In this document: piece after piece, positions 43,906-55,573 of the stretch
Layout of the letters: the number at the start of each line of letters is the position of its first letter
Numbering within the stretch: position 1 is the first letter of the stretch
Assembly (NCBI RefSeq): GCF_037893015.1
Contig: NC_133661.1
Coordinates: 242,150,583-242,214,582 of the forward strand
DNA length: 64,000 nt
Origin: Macrotis lagotis
Lineage: Eukaryota; Chordata; Mammalia; Peramelemorphia; Peramelidae
Direction: 5' to 3'
Notes under the pieces: generated by a model
Seen by the model: the letters and a program-made list of their open reading frames with translations, nothing else
Told to the model about the DNA's origin: nothing
Databases searched by the model: none
Made by a program: the position numbers and the translations under genes

Positions 43906-45224
43906 AGGCTCCTTTTTTAAAACTACTTTTTTGTATATCAATATCTGAAAACATAACCTACAAATAAATGGTCTCTTTGGATAGTCTGAATATTTTGCTA
44001 TTAGGTATTCCAAAGAAAGTTTCCCATTTCCCATCCTAGCAGACATAAGATAAATTAATTCTTTTCATTTCTTATCTTTTTAAGGTGTGAGAACTATAAG
44101 GGACTGAATTAGTACCTCTCAAGAAGTCTTTTGGAAATTCAGAAAAACACTTGTTCCTTTCCCATTAATCCTTCCATTTACCATATTCCTGTGTAACATT
44201 TAGACTAGAGCATGAAATTATATTAAGATTTTTCTGATTCTTAAGAAGATCCTGAACCAAAAAGAAGTAAAGTTAGGATAAAGTTTCTCTTCTAAGACAT
44301 CCATCAAATGAATCCATAATGATGGGGAAAGACAACCCTGCTGGCCTGCTCCCCATTCTATCCCTAGTAAAACAAAAACCAGGAGTCTCTATAAATTATA
44401 CAATATACATATTCACAATTTACATGGGTTACTTGAGCTCACATAGTTTACAGCATTTGTGACTTGCATGAGATTACTTGCAACATTTCTTATTTACCTC
44501 CAAATCTATTCACCATTCTTCTATGAAGGCCTTGTGATGGTAAACACCTGCAAGTTACATGGATGACATCCTAGATCAACACTTGTAGAGCTTTACACAT
44601 CCCCTTGATAAATGACCAGTTAGTCTACTGAGCTTTATTGTGACAACAAGCCACTTAGGAAAACTTACTCATCTAAGCTATTATGGGGAATATCCTGTTG
44701 GTTTGCAGACCCAATTCTGGACAGACAAATGATTTTTCCAGCAGAGTCTACAAACTTGATTTTCTTCATCTGTAGGATTGTCTCCATATGAGCCACTCTC
44801 TGATCTTAGCTATTTAGCTGCAACTGGTAGATATGGCTAAATCTCTCTCATATTTTTGTCCTACTCTTTGCTAGAGATTATTACTAAATCTCCTAAAAGA
44901 GGTTGTGATACATTGTTTTGTAAGGCACTAGCCATTTTTTATAACTGTTTGACACTCCAGTACTCCATCCAGTAGATATGGGGGGAGGGGTGGCTGTGTC
45001 ATTTTCCTATTATTTTGTGGTACATAAAGATTTTATAACAGCTGTTTTTCTTCTGTTCTCCTAGGCAGTTCATAGCTAATTGGTAAGCTAATGGTAACAG
45101 TTTTGGGTTTTGTTTTTTTGTTTTTTTGGTCTAGTAAAATAGTTATTGTGGGTCTCCAGTACTGTCTGTTCTTGGAGATGCCAATTCAGTATGTCATCAA
45201 TTCAGGGTGGTATTCTAAAGATTC
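43906..45224. other. Intergenic, nothing recognised
   Basis: No frame of interest and no clear repeat. Confidence 0.45.
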
Positions 45225-45385
45225 CATAGGATTTCTGGGATGGAGCCAAGATGGCAGGATGAAGCTAGAAAGCTCCTAGAGCTTTTCTCTACACAACTTT
45301 AAATGAAGTCTTTCCACAGACATTAAAATTACACATCCCACCAAAAAAAAGTAAAAGACTGAAACAAGTTTTCAATTGTAAGGAG
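45225..45385 (+). mobile_element. L1 LINE 5' end, running into the assembly gap
   Basis: 'GGGATGGAGCCAAGATGGCAGGATGAAGC' opens a 5' UTR resembling that at 55545; both continue 'CTACACAACTTTAAATGAAG'-like. The element is cut by Ns at 45386. Confidence 0.8.
45248..45254 (+). promoter_or_regulatory. YY1-like site at L1 5' end
   Basis: AAGATGG within GAGCCAAGATGGCAGG. Confidence 0.5.
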
Positions 45386-45485
45386 NNNNNNNNNNNNNNN
45401 NNNNNNNNNNNNNNNNNNNNNNNNNNNNNNNNNNNNNNNNNNNNNNNNNNNNNNNNNNNNNNNNNNNNNNNNNNNNNNNNNNNNN
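45386..45485. other. Assembly gap, 100 N
   Basis: A run of exactly 100 N, usually a placeholder for a gap of unknown length. An L1 enters on the left and L2-like sequence leaves on the right, so the gap probably hides L1 sequence. Confidence 0.99.
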
Positions 45486-46200
45486 CTTTCCTTTATTTCT
45501 TCCTCTCCTTACTCACACAAACTTAACCATAATTCAGGCCCTAATAATTTCTTTCTTGAATTATGGCAATAATATTCTGACTGCATTACCTGCCTTATCT
45601 CTCCCTACTCCAATTCATCCTCTACTCAGCTGCCAAATCCAACCAGTTTATTTTTCATCATTTCCACCCTCACTGATTCAATGAGCTGCCATGGCTCTCT
45701 ATCGTTTTCACAAACAACTATAAATTATACTGTTCACAAGATGCTCTTTCTTACCTTTCTAGTATTCTTACATTTTACTGCCCCCTACAGTACAATATAG
45801 CTATACTTGGGCTCAACTGTAAGCTATACTAGCTTACTTTGCTTCCAACATGACACATCATAACCTAACTCAGTTTTTTTGCATAGACTGTCCCACCCTC
45901 ATTTTTGAAACTGCTTTGGCTCCTATTTAGTTTCCCTAGCTTCATCCATAACTTAGCTCAATACCACCTTCTTCAGGAAGCCTTTCCTTATTCCCCCTTC
46001 CTCTCCCAAGTATTAATATTTGCTTTCAAATTACCTTGTATTCTTGTTGGATATATTTTGTAATACTTATTTGTACATATTTCTCCTCTGTAAAATGTTA
46101 ATTCCTTCATGGAAGGGATTTTTTTCATTTGTGTCTTTGTATCCCAGTGCCTAGAACACACTACTAGAAACACTTAATAAATACTTATTGATTATATTCA
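45486..46200 (+). mobile_element. L2-clade LINE 3' part
   Basis: Follows the L2 3' order: 'CTCATCCTCTACTCAGCTGCCAAATC'-type region (about 45612), 'GAGCTGCCATGGCTCTCTATCG' (about 45682), 'ACCACCTTCTTCAGGAAGCCTTTCC' (about 45962), 'GTGTCTTTGTATCCCAGTGCCTAGAACA' (about 46130), 'CACTTAATAAATACTTATTGATT' at the end. No tail microsatellite of note. Confidence 0.85.
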
Positions 46201-46689
46201 TTATTCTGTGCTAAATGATTGCATCTTATACCTCTTCCTTCCCTGCTCCATTGAAATACAAATACTACTAGAAGGCATAATAATTTAAGCACTCGTTTCC
46301 TTGGTTTTAATTAATTTATCAGATCCTTTCCTGGGGAGAGCTAGTTACAAATGGCTATATTTAAAGAAAAAAAGGAAAAGAAGAACTGGGGTGAAATTAG
46401 CTTTGGATTTCAGCAATCACAGATCTGGAAAACAATGAATGTAGAGTGGAAGGTAAGAGTAGCAAAGTGACAGGAAAAAATGATTATCAAGGAATCATTA
46501 GTAAACAGAGGAAAATAGAAGGAATTTCATATGGGGACAACAACAGTGAGGACTCTAGTGGAACTTCCATGTTAAAAATGAATTATATGAATAAAAAATT
46601 GGGAAAATATAAACTAAACCCAACAAATTCAATTTCATATGATTTTCTTTTTTCTGTATAAGATTTTCATGTTTATTGATATTTATAAG
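46201..46689. other. Intergenic, nothing recognised
   Basis: A 71-codon frame at 46446-46661 (plus) has no known domain. Confidence 0.45.
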
Positions 46690-47564
46690 TTAATAATAAA
46701 TCATAAATTTATTAAAGCCACAGTCAGGAGTATACAGATTTAGCAGCTTCTACAGTAAAGGATCAGAGGGCTTGTAATATGATATTCTGGAAGACAAAGT
46801 ATCGATCAAAACTGAGTACTATCTTTCAGAGGAATAAAAAATATTTAAGGAAATAGAGAACACTCAAGCATTCCTGATGATAAGACCAGAGCTGAATAGA
46901 AAATGTGACTTTCAAATGCAAGACTCAAGAGAAGCATAAAAATGTAAACAGAAATAAGAAATAATCAGGAATTCACTAAGGTTAAATTGTTTATATTTCT
47001 ACATGGGAAAATTATACTCGTAACTCATAAAAAATTCTCATTAATCCAGAAGTTAGAGAAAGTATATACATAGGCAGATGATAAAGTTATAAGTTGACTA
47101 TCATGGGATGATATTCCCCCCCCAAAAAAAATTAAAGGGAAAGAAAAAGTATTTCACTGGGAGAAGGAGGAAGGGAGAGGTAGAATGGGTTAAATTATTT
47201 CACACAAAGGCATGAAAGACCTACTTTAGTGAGCAATGCTGTAACCTCATTCTCAATGAATCTGGCTCAAAAAGGAATAACATACACACTAAGTTGGGTA
47301 AAGACCTCTATATTGCTTTATCAAAAAGCAGAAGGGAAAGTGGATAAAAGCCTGGAAAGTATGATAGAGGGGAAGGTAGACTGAGGGAGGTGGTAGACAG
47401 AAGCAAAACACTTGTGAAAAATGATAGAGTGAAAGAAGAGAAAGAAAAAAAGATAAAACAGGTGAGAACATTAAATATAACTGTGAAAGTGAATGGAATA
47501 ACTGATCCATGAAATGGAATAAAATATCAAAATCAATTAAAGAAACAGAGTTTGAGAATACATA

Positions 47565-47815
47565 GCTTTAAAAGAAGAAAAGAAGAGAGAAGAAGCAGTA
47601 GAAAAAGGAGGAAGAAGAAGAAGAAGAAAGATAAAGAAGGAGGAAGGAGGAGGAAGGAGGATAGAGAATGAAGGAGGAGGAAAGAGGAAGGAGGAAGAAG
47701 GAGAAGAAGGATAAGGAGGAAAAGAAGTAGGGAGGAGAAGGAGGAGATTGGAGGAGGAGGAGGAGAGAGAAGGAGAAAGAGGAGAGAGAAGGAGAAGGAG
47801 GAGAGACAATAAGAG
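47565..47815 (+). repeat. (GGA/GAA)n purine tract inside L1 ORF2
   Basis: About 250 bp of almost pure purine with GGAGGAAGA-like units. It replaces the short stretch that normally follows the endonuclease N-terminus. Confidence 0.95.
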
Positions 47816-47962
47816 TAAGGAATCACAACACAACCTTCAGCTTAAGTAAAAAAAAAATCAGGGTAAAAATCGATTGTTATCTCAGACAAAACAAAAGTAT
47901 AAGTAGAACTAATCAAAAATTGCTAAAATTTACCATAGATAATAAAGTAAAATCAAAATTAA

Positions 47963-47964
<2 letters not shown>

Positions 47965-48010
<46 letters not shown>
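47965..48010 (+). repeat. (TG)n microsatellite inside L1 ORF2
   Basis: 23 TG units directly before ATGCACCAAATGG, at the place where other L1 copies have ATGTATGCACC. Confidence 0.98.
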
Positions 48011-48013
<3 letters not shown>

Positions 48014-49061
48014 CACCAAATGGCACAGAATTCAAATTCTTAAAGGAGAAGCTAAATGAATTACAGGAGGAAATAAAGAATAAAATATACTAGTGAGAGA
48101 ATTTGACTCTCCTCTCAGAATTAGATGAAAAAATTTAAAAAATAAGAAATTAAGGAAGTGAAAAGAATTTTAGAAGCATTAGATATAACAGCCCTCTGAG
48201 AAAACTACATGGAAATACAAAGGAATATATCTTTTTTTTCCAGTGGTACGTGACACATACACTAAAACTGATCATGTTGTTTTGTTAGAGAATAAAAAAC
48301 CTCACAATTAAATGCAGGAAAGCATAAATATTAAATGAGTCAAATTTATAAGTATACAAGTCATTTCTGAATTGACAAATGATCAAAGGATATGAACAGG
48401 CAATTTTCAGGTGAATTTTATAATCTTATAAAAAATACTCCAAAACACTAAAGAGGTCATAAAAGAGTGAAAAGACCCAAATATATAAAAATATTCATAG
48501 CAGCTTTTTGTGAGAGCAAGGAATTGGAAATTGAGGGGATATCCATCAACTTAGGAATGACTGAACAAGTTACTGTATATATGGAATACTATTGTTCTAT
48601 AAGAATTCAAGAGCAAGCAAATTTCAGAAAAACCTGGAAACACTTGCATGAACTAATGCTGAATGAAGTACATTAACATACAGTGAAGTGAGCAACCAGG
48701 AGAATACAGATCAAAGAGATTTTGAAAAAAGAGAAAAAGATCTATTTGTACAAAAATATTTATAGCAATTTTTTTGTAGTGGCAAAAAATTGGAAATGGA
48801 GATGTTCGTTAATTGGGGAAAGACTGATTAAATTATGATATGTGATTGTCATGGAATACTATTGTTCTATAAGAAATGAGGAACAGGATGATTTCAGAAA
48901 CCCTGCAAAGAGTTACATGAACTGATTCAGAGTGAAGTGAGCATTACCAAGAGAATATTATACAGAATGACAGCAAATAATGTAAAAATGATAAGTTGTG
49001 AATGACTTAGATATTATTAATAATACAATGATCTAAGAAAAATTATAAAGAACTTATGATG

Positions 49062-49360
49062 GGGGGTGCTCATCAATTGGGGAGTGGCTAAACAAGTTAT
49101 GGTACAGGAATACTATGGAATACTATGGGTCCATAAGAAATCTTAAATGGTCAGACTCTAGAGAAGCATGAAATGACTTCCCAGATCTGATGCTGAGCAA
49201 AGAGAGTAGAACCAAGAGGACATTGTACACCTTAACAATAAAATTGTGAGATGAACAACTTTGATGGAAGCAGTTCCTCTCAAGAGTTCAGAGCTAGGAC
49301 AACAGCCATGGACTGTGTTTTCCCCATCCAGAGGAAGAAAAACAAAACAAAACACACACA

Positions 49361-49398
<38 letters not shown>

Positions 49399-49630
49399 AA
49401 CACCATTCAGAATCCAATGAACACCTTATAAAAATGATCTCTTTCTCTTAATCCTAATTTCTCATACCAAAAATAACTAATTTGTAAACATGTTTGTCAA
49501 AACATGTATGTATAATACTATTCTGATTGTATAATATTGAGGGGAGGGGGTGGAAAGGGAGGGTAGAAGGAAATTTTGTAACTTCAAAATATGTATGTGC
49601 ATATAGATGAAAATTAAAAAAGACAGAAAA
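49062..49630 (+). mobile_element. L1 LINE 3' end nested in another L1, with 14-bp target-site duplication
   Basis: A 5'-truncated L1 tail (3' region, CA repeat, A-rich end with ATTAAAAAAG). AAGAACTTATGATG occurs at 49048-49061 and 49631-49644, and the host L1 3' UTR continues after it. Confidence 0.93.
49351..49394 (+). repeat. (CA)n microsatellite
   Basis: CA repeats in the nested L1 3' UTR with one GA interruption. Confidence 0.97.
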
Positions 49631-49925
49631 AAGAACTTATGATGAAAATCTCTATCCCCCTTCAGTGTAAGAACTGATGACATCTGAATGTAGTTGAAGC
49701 ATGCTATTTTTCATTTTTTCATGTTTTTATATGACTTTTCTTCTAAAACATAACCAATATGGAGGTATATTTTGCATAATTGCACATATATTGATATATG
49801 GACTATAATAAATTGCTTACCATCTCAGGGAGGGGATAGAAGAGAGGAAGAAAATAAAGAACATAAATTTTTAATGAATATTTAAAATTGTTTTTTACAT
49901 GTAATTGGGAAACAAAATAATATTA
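49631..49925 (+). mobile_element. L1 LINE 3' UTR, host of the nested insertion
   Basis: 'GAACTTATGATGAAAATCTCTATC', 'CATAACCAATATGGAGG', G-rich run and 'TTTTTACATGTAATTGGGAAACAAAATAATATTAAAAAA' end (split words). Confidence 0.9.
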
Positions 49926-50214
49926 AAAAAAATTATTGGACTACCTGAAAGCCACAATCAAAAATAAGCCTTGATATCCTATTTTTGATTTAACATTAAA
50001 TATTTTATTTTTTCAAATTATATTTAATCTATATTAAATTTCTTGCTTCTTAATGAAGAAAAGAAGAGGGAGAAAATTTGGGATTCACATTAGAAATAAT
50101 GTTAAAATTAGTTTTTTAAAAGTAATTAAAAAATATCAGAGACTACCAAAAATAAGAAATAATAAATATTTTTAAATTTTAAAAAAAGAAAGGTTTCATG
50201 TTAATTTTTTATTC
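49926..50214 (+). mobile_element. Short L1 pieces (ORF1 scrap and 3' UTR scrap)
   Basis: 'ATTGGACTACCTGAAAGCCAC' matches the L1 ORF1 'IIGLPESH' block; 49990-50160 resembles a 3' UTR. Confidence 0.55.
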
Positions 50215-50224
50215 TTTTAAAATT

Positions 50225-50364
50225 GTATTTATTTAAAGCAATGGGTTAAGTGACTTGCCCACATTACACAGGGAAGCAATTATTAAGTGTCTGAGGCTAG
50301 ATTTGAAATCAGGTACTCCTGACTCCAGGGCCGATTCTCTATCCATTGCACCACCTAGCTGCCC
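50225..50364 (-). repeat. WSINE-like CORE-SINE, diverged
   Basis: Reverse complement: 'GGGCAGCTAGGTGGTGCAATGG' head, CORE with damage. Confidence 0.9.
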
Positions 50365-50734
50365 TGATTTGATGTTAAATTGATGGATCCAAGAAATTCA
50401 AGAACAACTGGCTAGCTATACATAGTACACATGGAGAGCAGTAGAATGAAATAAGACTGGAAAAAACAAAAGAGTGATACCAGATTGTGCAAGGTTTTGG
50501 AAGACAAGGTGAAGTATGTGAATGAAATCTATACTAGAATGATTTTTATATGAAAGAAATTTGAAAAAAAATCACTGAAAATATAATTGGAAGAGATTAC
50601 CCCTTATGTTGCATCCAATGACTACTATAGGAAATGGTAAAAATATCCATTTGTTTTTTCATCTTAGGTTAGGATTCTAGACAGGAAAGAAAGGATAAGT
50701 GGAGGGAAAGGTGATAGATATAATAATATTTGTT
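50365..50734. other. Intergenic, nothing recognised
   Basis: No repeat or frame identified. Confidence 0.45.
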
Positions 50735-51025
50735 CTTTATTTTCGAAGAAAACCACCTCAAGGAGGTGTTGCCATGACAAGCACATGACTTGGATTTGAG
50801 TGGGGGAGGGGGGTGCTGTGCTGAATCACCAGGCTCACTTTCTCCTCCAGAGCCATCTGGGTCCAGTGGCCAAATATGAATCAAGAAGGCTGGAGATGAC
50901 CCCGGATGTGAAGCAATCAGGGTTAAGTGACTCACAGGCAGTAAGTAGCAAGTGTCTGAGGCTGGATTCGATTGCCCATCCTCCTGACTCCAAGGTCAGT
51001 GCTCTAGCTACTGCATCCCCTAGCT
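50735..51025 (-). repeat. CORE-SINE with LINE-X-like 3' tail (type A)
   Basis: On the minus strand: tRNA-like head ('AGGGTAGCTAGGGGATGCAG'), CORE ('CTTACTGCCTGTGAGTCACTTAACC'), then 'GGCCACTGGACCCAGATGG', 'GGAGGAGAAAGTGAGCCTGG', 'CTCAAATCCAAGTCATGTGC' and the tail 'TTTTCTTCGAAAATAAAGAA'. The tail corresponds to the LINE-X 3' end at about 27085-27122 ('GTCTTCTTTGATAAGGAAGG'). Confidence 0.8.
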
Positions 51026-51352
51026 ACCCTGATGGTAGATACAATCTCCTTCCTGGAGACTATGTACACAGGAGCAAATGAAGAAATCCGTATCTACTAT
51101 ACCTTAGTTTTCCTTAATATACAATTGATTAGGGAGTCAAGAAAATTATAGTATTCTGAAGGTTAAAGCAATAATTCAGTAAGTGCAGTTACAAAAATGA
51201 AAGGAGATGAATAAAACCCAGGAACTTAGTTATCAGAAGCTATTATTATAGCAATACTCCCCATTAAAAACACATAAAAACCCCACTATTTTCAAGCATT
51301 CACTTAACCACAATGTCCCAACAGTGTTAAAAGTTCTCATTATTGGATTTTT

Positions 51353-51405
<53 letters not shown>

Positions 51406-52029
51406 GAATTTCACTCTCATCACATATATCAAAAAAGCAGTGTGGGTTCTTTAATAAAATAACAAACACTTGTCTCCTATACAGGATAATAACTATCACA
51501 AGATTTTCCCTACTGTTTCATCCCACTGCTCTTTGATTTTAGAAAAACAAGCTTTGAGATAAACCATGTCAGAAAACTCAGAAATGAGGGCAAAAATCTC
51601 CTTGTTAAGGAGGGCAGAATAAACCCTGATTTTCAGTGACTTGTCATTAACATGCAGTGGTTGCTATTAAGCTGTGATGACGTTAACTTAGATTGAATAT
51701 GATTTTATAGGTAGAATAATAGTCTTGGAATCAACATAAGCTGAGTTTGATTCTATATTTGAAACTCTTTGGGTAAACTATTTAATTTCTATGTGATTGA
51801 GGAAACCCTTAAGGTCATAGCAAGTAAGTCTAGTGGAAAAACTTCCCACACCTATAGTATACACACATCCTTCAAATTCTACCCTACACTTTTAGGAAGT
51901 GCTATCCTCAAATTAACATTTTAAAGATGAGACTAATTGAGGCTAAATGACTCACAAAAGTCATCCAACTAATAAGAGCCAGAGCTAGAATACAAACCAA
52001 GTCGTTTTAACCTTACAATCTGGAACTTT
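51026..52029. other. Intergenic with (AC)n and MIR-type remnants
   Basis: AC repeat at 51355-51402. 51900-52010 is a MIR-type remnant on the minus strand ('AAGATGAGACTAATTGAGGC', 'CATCCAACTAATAAGAGCCAGAGC'). Confidence 0.55.
51355..51402 (+). repeat. (AC)n microsatellite
   Basis: About 24 AC units, pure. Confidence 0.98.
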
Positions 52030-52390
52030 GGTAATGAACATGACACTTTATCAGTGCTATGCTTCTAAGCATGTGCTTTTGTCCCTTCCTGGAATGCTCT
52101 GCACCAACCCATCCTGCTTCCCTATACCTCTTAGAAACCAGATCTTCTTTTAAGGTACAACTCATCTCCCCTTCTCCAGGAGGATCTTCTAGATCCCCTG
52201 CTAGCTATTGCTTTACCTCTTAATTACCATTCTGCCTATATTTTCTATATACTTGCCTTCACCATTAGAATATACAACCCATGTGAACAGGGAATCATTT
52301 TGTTGCTGTTGCCTCCCTTTCTTTGTATGGGAACACTTCCCCCTGTGCTTGATACATAATCTAAGCATTTAACAAATTAATGTTAATTGA
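52030..52390 (+). repeat. L2-like LINE 3' end
   Basis: 'CTTCCTGGAATGCTCTGCACC', 'TTTTAAGGTACAACTCATC', 'CTCCAGGAGGATCTTC', 'GTGCTTGATACATAATCTAAGCATTTAACAAATTAATG' (in order). Diverged. Confidence 0.75.
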
Positions 52391-55300
52391 CCAAATGCTG
52401 ATATTATTACATAGGGCTGAGTACAGACATCAATAAAGCATTAACAAAATAATTTATTATTCATTTTAACTGTGGTTTGAGAGCTCAGATATTTTTCATT
52501 ACAATTGTCTCAACTGTTCAGTGTCTAAAAATGGTATATTGGGGATGATTATTCAGATAGAATCGCTAACTTCACAGGTTGGTGAAATTTTAGAATGTAT
52601 TGGGGCTTTTGTTTTGTTTTATGTAGCACTAGTTAAGTCTGGGGATCTAAGCTATATGTGTGTTTAGTGAAAAGAGCACTAGTCATGAGAAATGTGAATT
52701 TGATTCTTTCCTTGAATATCTATTCACTACAGTATATGTAGTGTTTTCAATATAGAATACCTACTGTATATGACTCTGAGCAAGACACTTTAATTTTTTG
52801 CCTCAGTTTTCCTTTCTGTAAAAAAGCTAATAATAATATTATAGCACCTAAACTCAAGAGTTCTTATAAGGACTAAATTAAATAACATATTTAGGACACT
52901 CTGAAAATCTTTCAAATACCATATAAAAAGTCAAATTATTATTTGATTCTGTGACTTTAGAATTGTAGTGTTCTCCCTTTGTGTGGGGAACTGGAAGAGT
53001 ATTCTCCCTGAAAAAAACCAAGGGTAAGGGTACCAAGTTAACCTTTCAGGAGATGAGTTGCTTGTTATATAGGCATAGACATGATTATTCTAAGAAAATA
53101 CTATATTCAAAGGACCAAATGATCCTGAAGAAGGGCAGAAAAAAGCTCTTTTCTTCTTCCTTTGTAGAGGTCAGGGACCATGAATATGGAACTTTCAGAC
53201 TTGATGTGTTTGCTAGTCTTGTTAAACCACTTTCCAGTTCTCTCCCAGTGCTGCCTTTTCCTTTGAATTCCTTATTGGTGAAGGGAGGGAAGGGCAGGGA
53301 AAAGAGATGTATTCAGGAAGAAAAGTCATATAAAAGAAGATTAATAATAGAATAAGAATTTTTAAAATAGGAATTTTAAAAGGTGTTCTTTGTAAAAAAA
53401 ATTTGCAAATTTGCTTTTCCAAACCATAATCAGATTCAATAGAACACATCAAGAACTAAAGACAAAATCAAACCCTCAATGAGATTTGTCTACTGTTGTC
53501 ACACCTAGAGCATCCAACATATTAGACCTTTATCTTAGATTCTATGATGTTAATTGCACAAAAAGAATATGGAATTAAATCATGTATCACTGTGGAACTG
53601 ATGCTGGCTACCTTGGTAACTGATATGAAGGGAAGTCACGACAGCAGTATGCTGAAAAAAAATACCCAGGAGAAACCCAAAGATAACCTTTCTGAATGGA
53701 TACCCTGGCTTAGTTTTCCCTGCATCTATACTTTTGAAATAAACATGTAGAATATTCTCTTATAAAAGAAGCTGATTATGCTACTTAGAAAAAGATGAAG
53801 GTAAAAGAAAGGAAAAGAAGCCTAAAGGATGTTTTGTTCCTTTTAAAACAAATTTCTTATTAACCAAGCTTCTTTGCCCAGGAAAACGTTGGCTTTGGCT
53901 GCTCTCTAGTGGTGGGCAGGGCACACTGTCAATAATTTCTTTCACAGTGATCCCAGTTTGAAAGGAAATCCAAAAATTTACTTCATAGAATATTATCATT
54001 GGAAAGGAGCTTAGATATCACATAATCCGATTCTCTCTTTTGATGGATGAGGAAATCTAGATTCTAAGATTGGAAATGATTAATTTAAGGTCATATAACT
54101 AGTAGACATCAAAGGCAGGGATTCTAACCCAAGCTATATGAATTCAAGTCTAGTATGGTTTCCACTGTAAAACACTGTCTCTTCTTATTTACTGTTATGG
54201 GGGGTATGTGGGTGTATGTGTTTTGCCAATGTACACATTAGGTGACAAAAAGATTGGGGACTGGAATAAAAAAGGGTTAAAAACATTGTGAGTTAGGGCT
54301 GGATCCTGGCTAATAAAAACCTAAAATCATACAAGGAGAAATGAGAAGAGAAAGGGGACTTGATCCTCTCAAACCTAAATGGGGGTCAAACATTTCTTAA
54401 TGCTCATATTTTCTCTATATTCACAGAATGTTATAAAGGGATCTTGGAGACCATTTTATTCAACTGTAATTTTACCAGTGAAGAAACAGAATGGAGAATT
54501 GGTCTTTTTCATGTCATTTAATTTTCTAGAGACAGATAATTAACCATCTTCCTGTTCAAGGTGGGGTATATAAAATAAATAAAAGTTCATAAATAACTAA
54601 TTAATAAATATTTATAAAAATGAATAGATGAGAGCAGTAGAGGCACTAGCATTTTAGTTCTATACTGGTTTCCTAAATAGCTCACCAGCAATGAAACCCT
54701 AGGACAACATGGAGAAAGGAGGAAAACTTCTCAACAATTTCCCTCAGTACTTCAGCACTGAATTCAGTCCCAACTTGTATTCTCCACTCTCTTCACTCTT
54801 TATCTACTCTCCATGGGTTAGAGCTAGGGTATTCAAATGGATATGAAAGGATAGAGAAGAGGTCACTCACCGTTAGCATAATTCTGGTGGGGATAGAGCC
54901 ACTACTGAAATTTTTTCATTAATGTCTCTTTAAAACTCACTGGATTAATTTAGACTGATGCACAAAAAAGGTAGTCGAATTTGCAGTCAGATAATTTGAG
55001 TTTGAATTTCATCCAGTTCACTCAATGGCTTTATGATCTTTTTTCCAATTTTCTGGGCATAAGTATCTCCATTTGTCTAGTGTCAGGGCTCTTATATTGT
55101 GCTTTTTTTTGTTTTTGTTTTTTGTTTTTTATTTTTGTTTGGGTTTTTTTGGTGGGGGGAACTCCTTGGCAGTCTGGTGAAGTCTATGTACCTCTTCTCA
55201 GAATAATGCTAGTAAAGAATAAAATCAGTTACATTGCTCACAGTGAAAACCAATTATATTGAAATGTAGTTGCCGAAATATTTTTTAAAAATTCATAGAT

Positions 55301-55544
55301 TCCTGTTTAAGAATTCTTTGCCTTATAAGACTTGGACTAAAATTGTAGAGTGGAAAATGCTTAGACTAGAGTCCCAGAACCTAAGATTAAATTCTATATA
55401 AAAAAAATGAGCAAGTCACTTAATCTTACTGCATTTGTCTTCATTTATAAAATGATTTTTTTTGTGTCTATGTCTTTAGCTATTTTATTTTCCTGCTATT
55501 ACATGTAAAAGCAATTTTTAAAGTTTGTTTTTAAAACTTTGAGC
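52391..55544. other. Intergenic with MIR-type SINE remnants
   Basis: MIR-like pieces at 52655-52930 (plus), 54000-54180 (minus), about 54430-54500 (minus) and 55330-55460 (plus). The 124-codon plus-strand frame at 52981-53355 has no known domain or coding context. A G/T-rich low-complexity stretch is at 55102-55160. No gene recognised. Confidence 0.55.
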
Positions 55545-55566
55545 TCTGGACTTCCAGGGCAGAACC

Positions 55567-55573
55567 AAGATGG
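55567..55573 (+). promoter_or_regulatory. YY1-like site at L1 5' end
   Basis: AAGATGG within AACCAAGATGGTGG. Confidence 0.5.

Larger units (their letters stand above)
46690..49047 (+). mobile_element. L1 LINE: ORF1 C-terminus, inter-ORF, endonuclease, then ORF2 3' end; RT deleted
   Basis: ORF1 C-terminus at 46700-46940 ('DQRACNMIFWKTKY', then 'RPELNRKCDFQMQDSREA' and a stop). Inter-ORF 46940-47470, ORF2 endonuclease 47470-48300 (reading resumes after an expanded purine tract; 'MHQMAQNSNS'-type block after the GT repeat). At about 48330 it jumps to the ORF2 C-terminus, so the RT is missing. 48340-48718 and 48730-49047 are two consecutive, differing copies of the 3' region ('ATTGGAAATTGAGGGGATATCC' at 48524; 'AATTGGAAATGGAGATG' at 48788). 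At 49062 a further L1 tail is inserted, and the host tail resumes at 49631. Confidence 0.8.

Noticed and set aside
47533-47833. Leu/Ser/Pro-rich minus-strand frames of about 97 codons
   Set aside because: Antisense translation of the GGA/GAA tract; no stop can arise in such sequence.
49158-51499. Open frames rich in alternating Cys-Val or Thr-His (49158-49406, 49251-49451, 51233-51499, 51324-51536)
   Set aside because: They are translations of CA/GT microsatellites, which stay open in several frames.
52981-53355. 124-codon plus-strand frame
   Set aside because: No domain, no codon bias visible, no transcript signals; a frame of this length occurs by chance in 64 kb.
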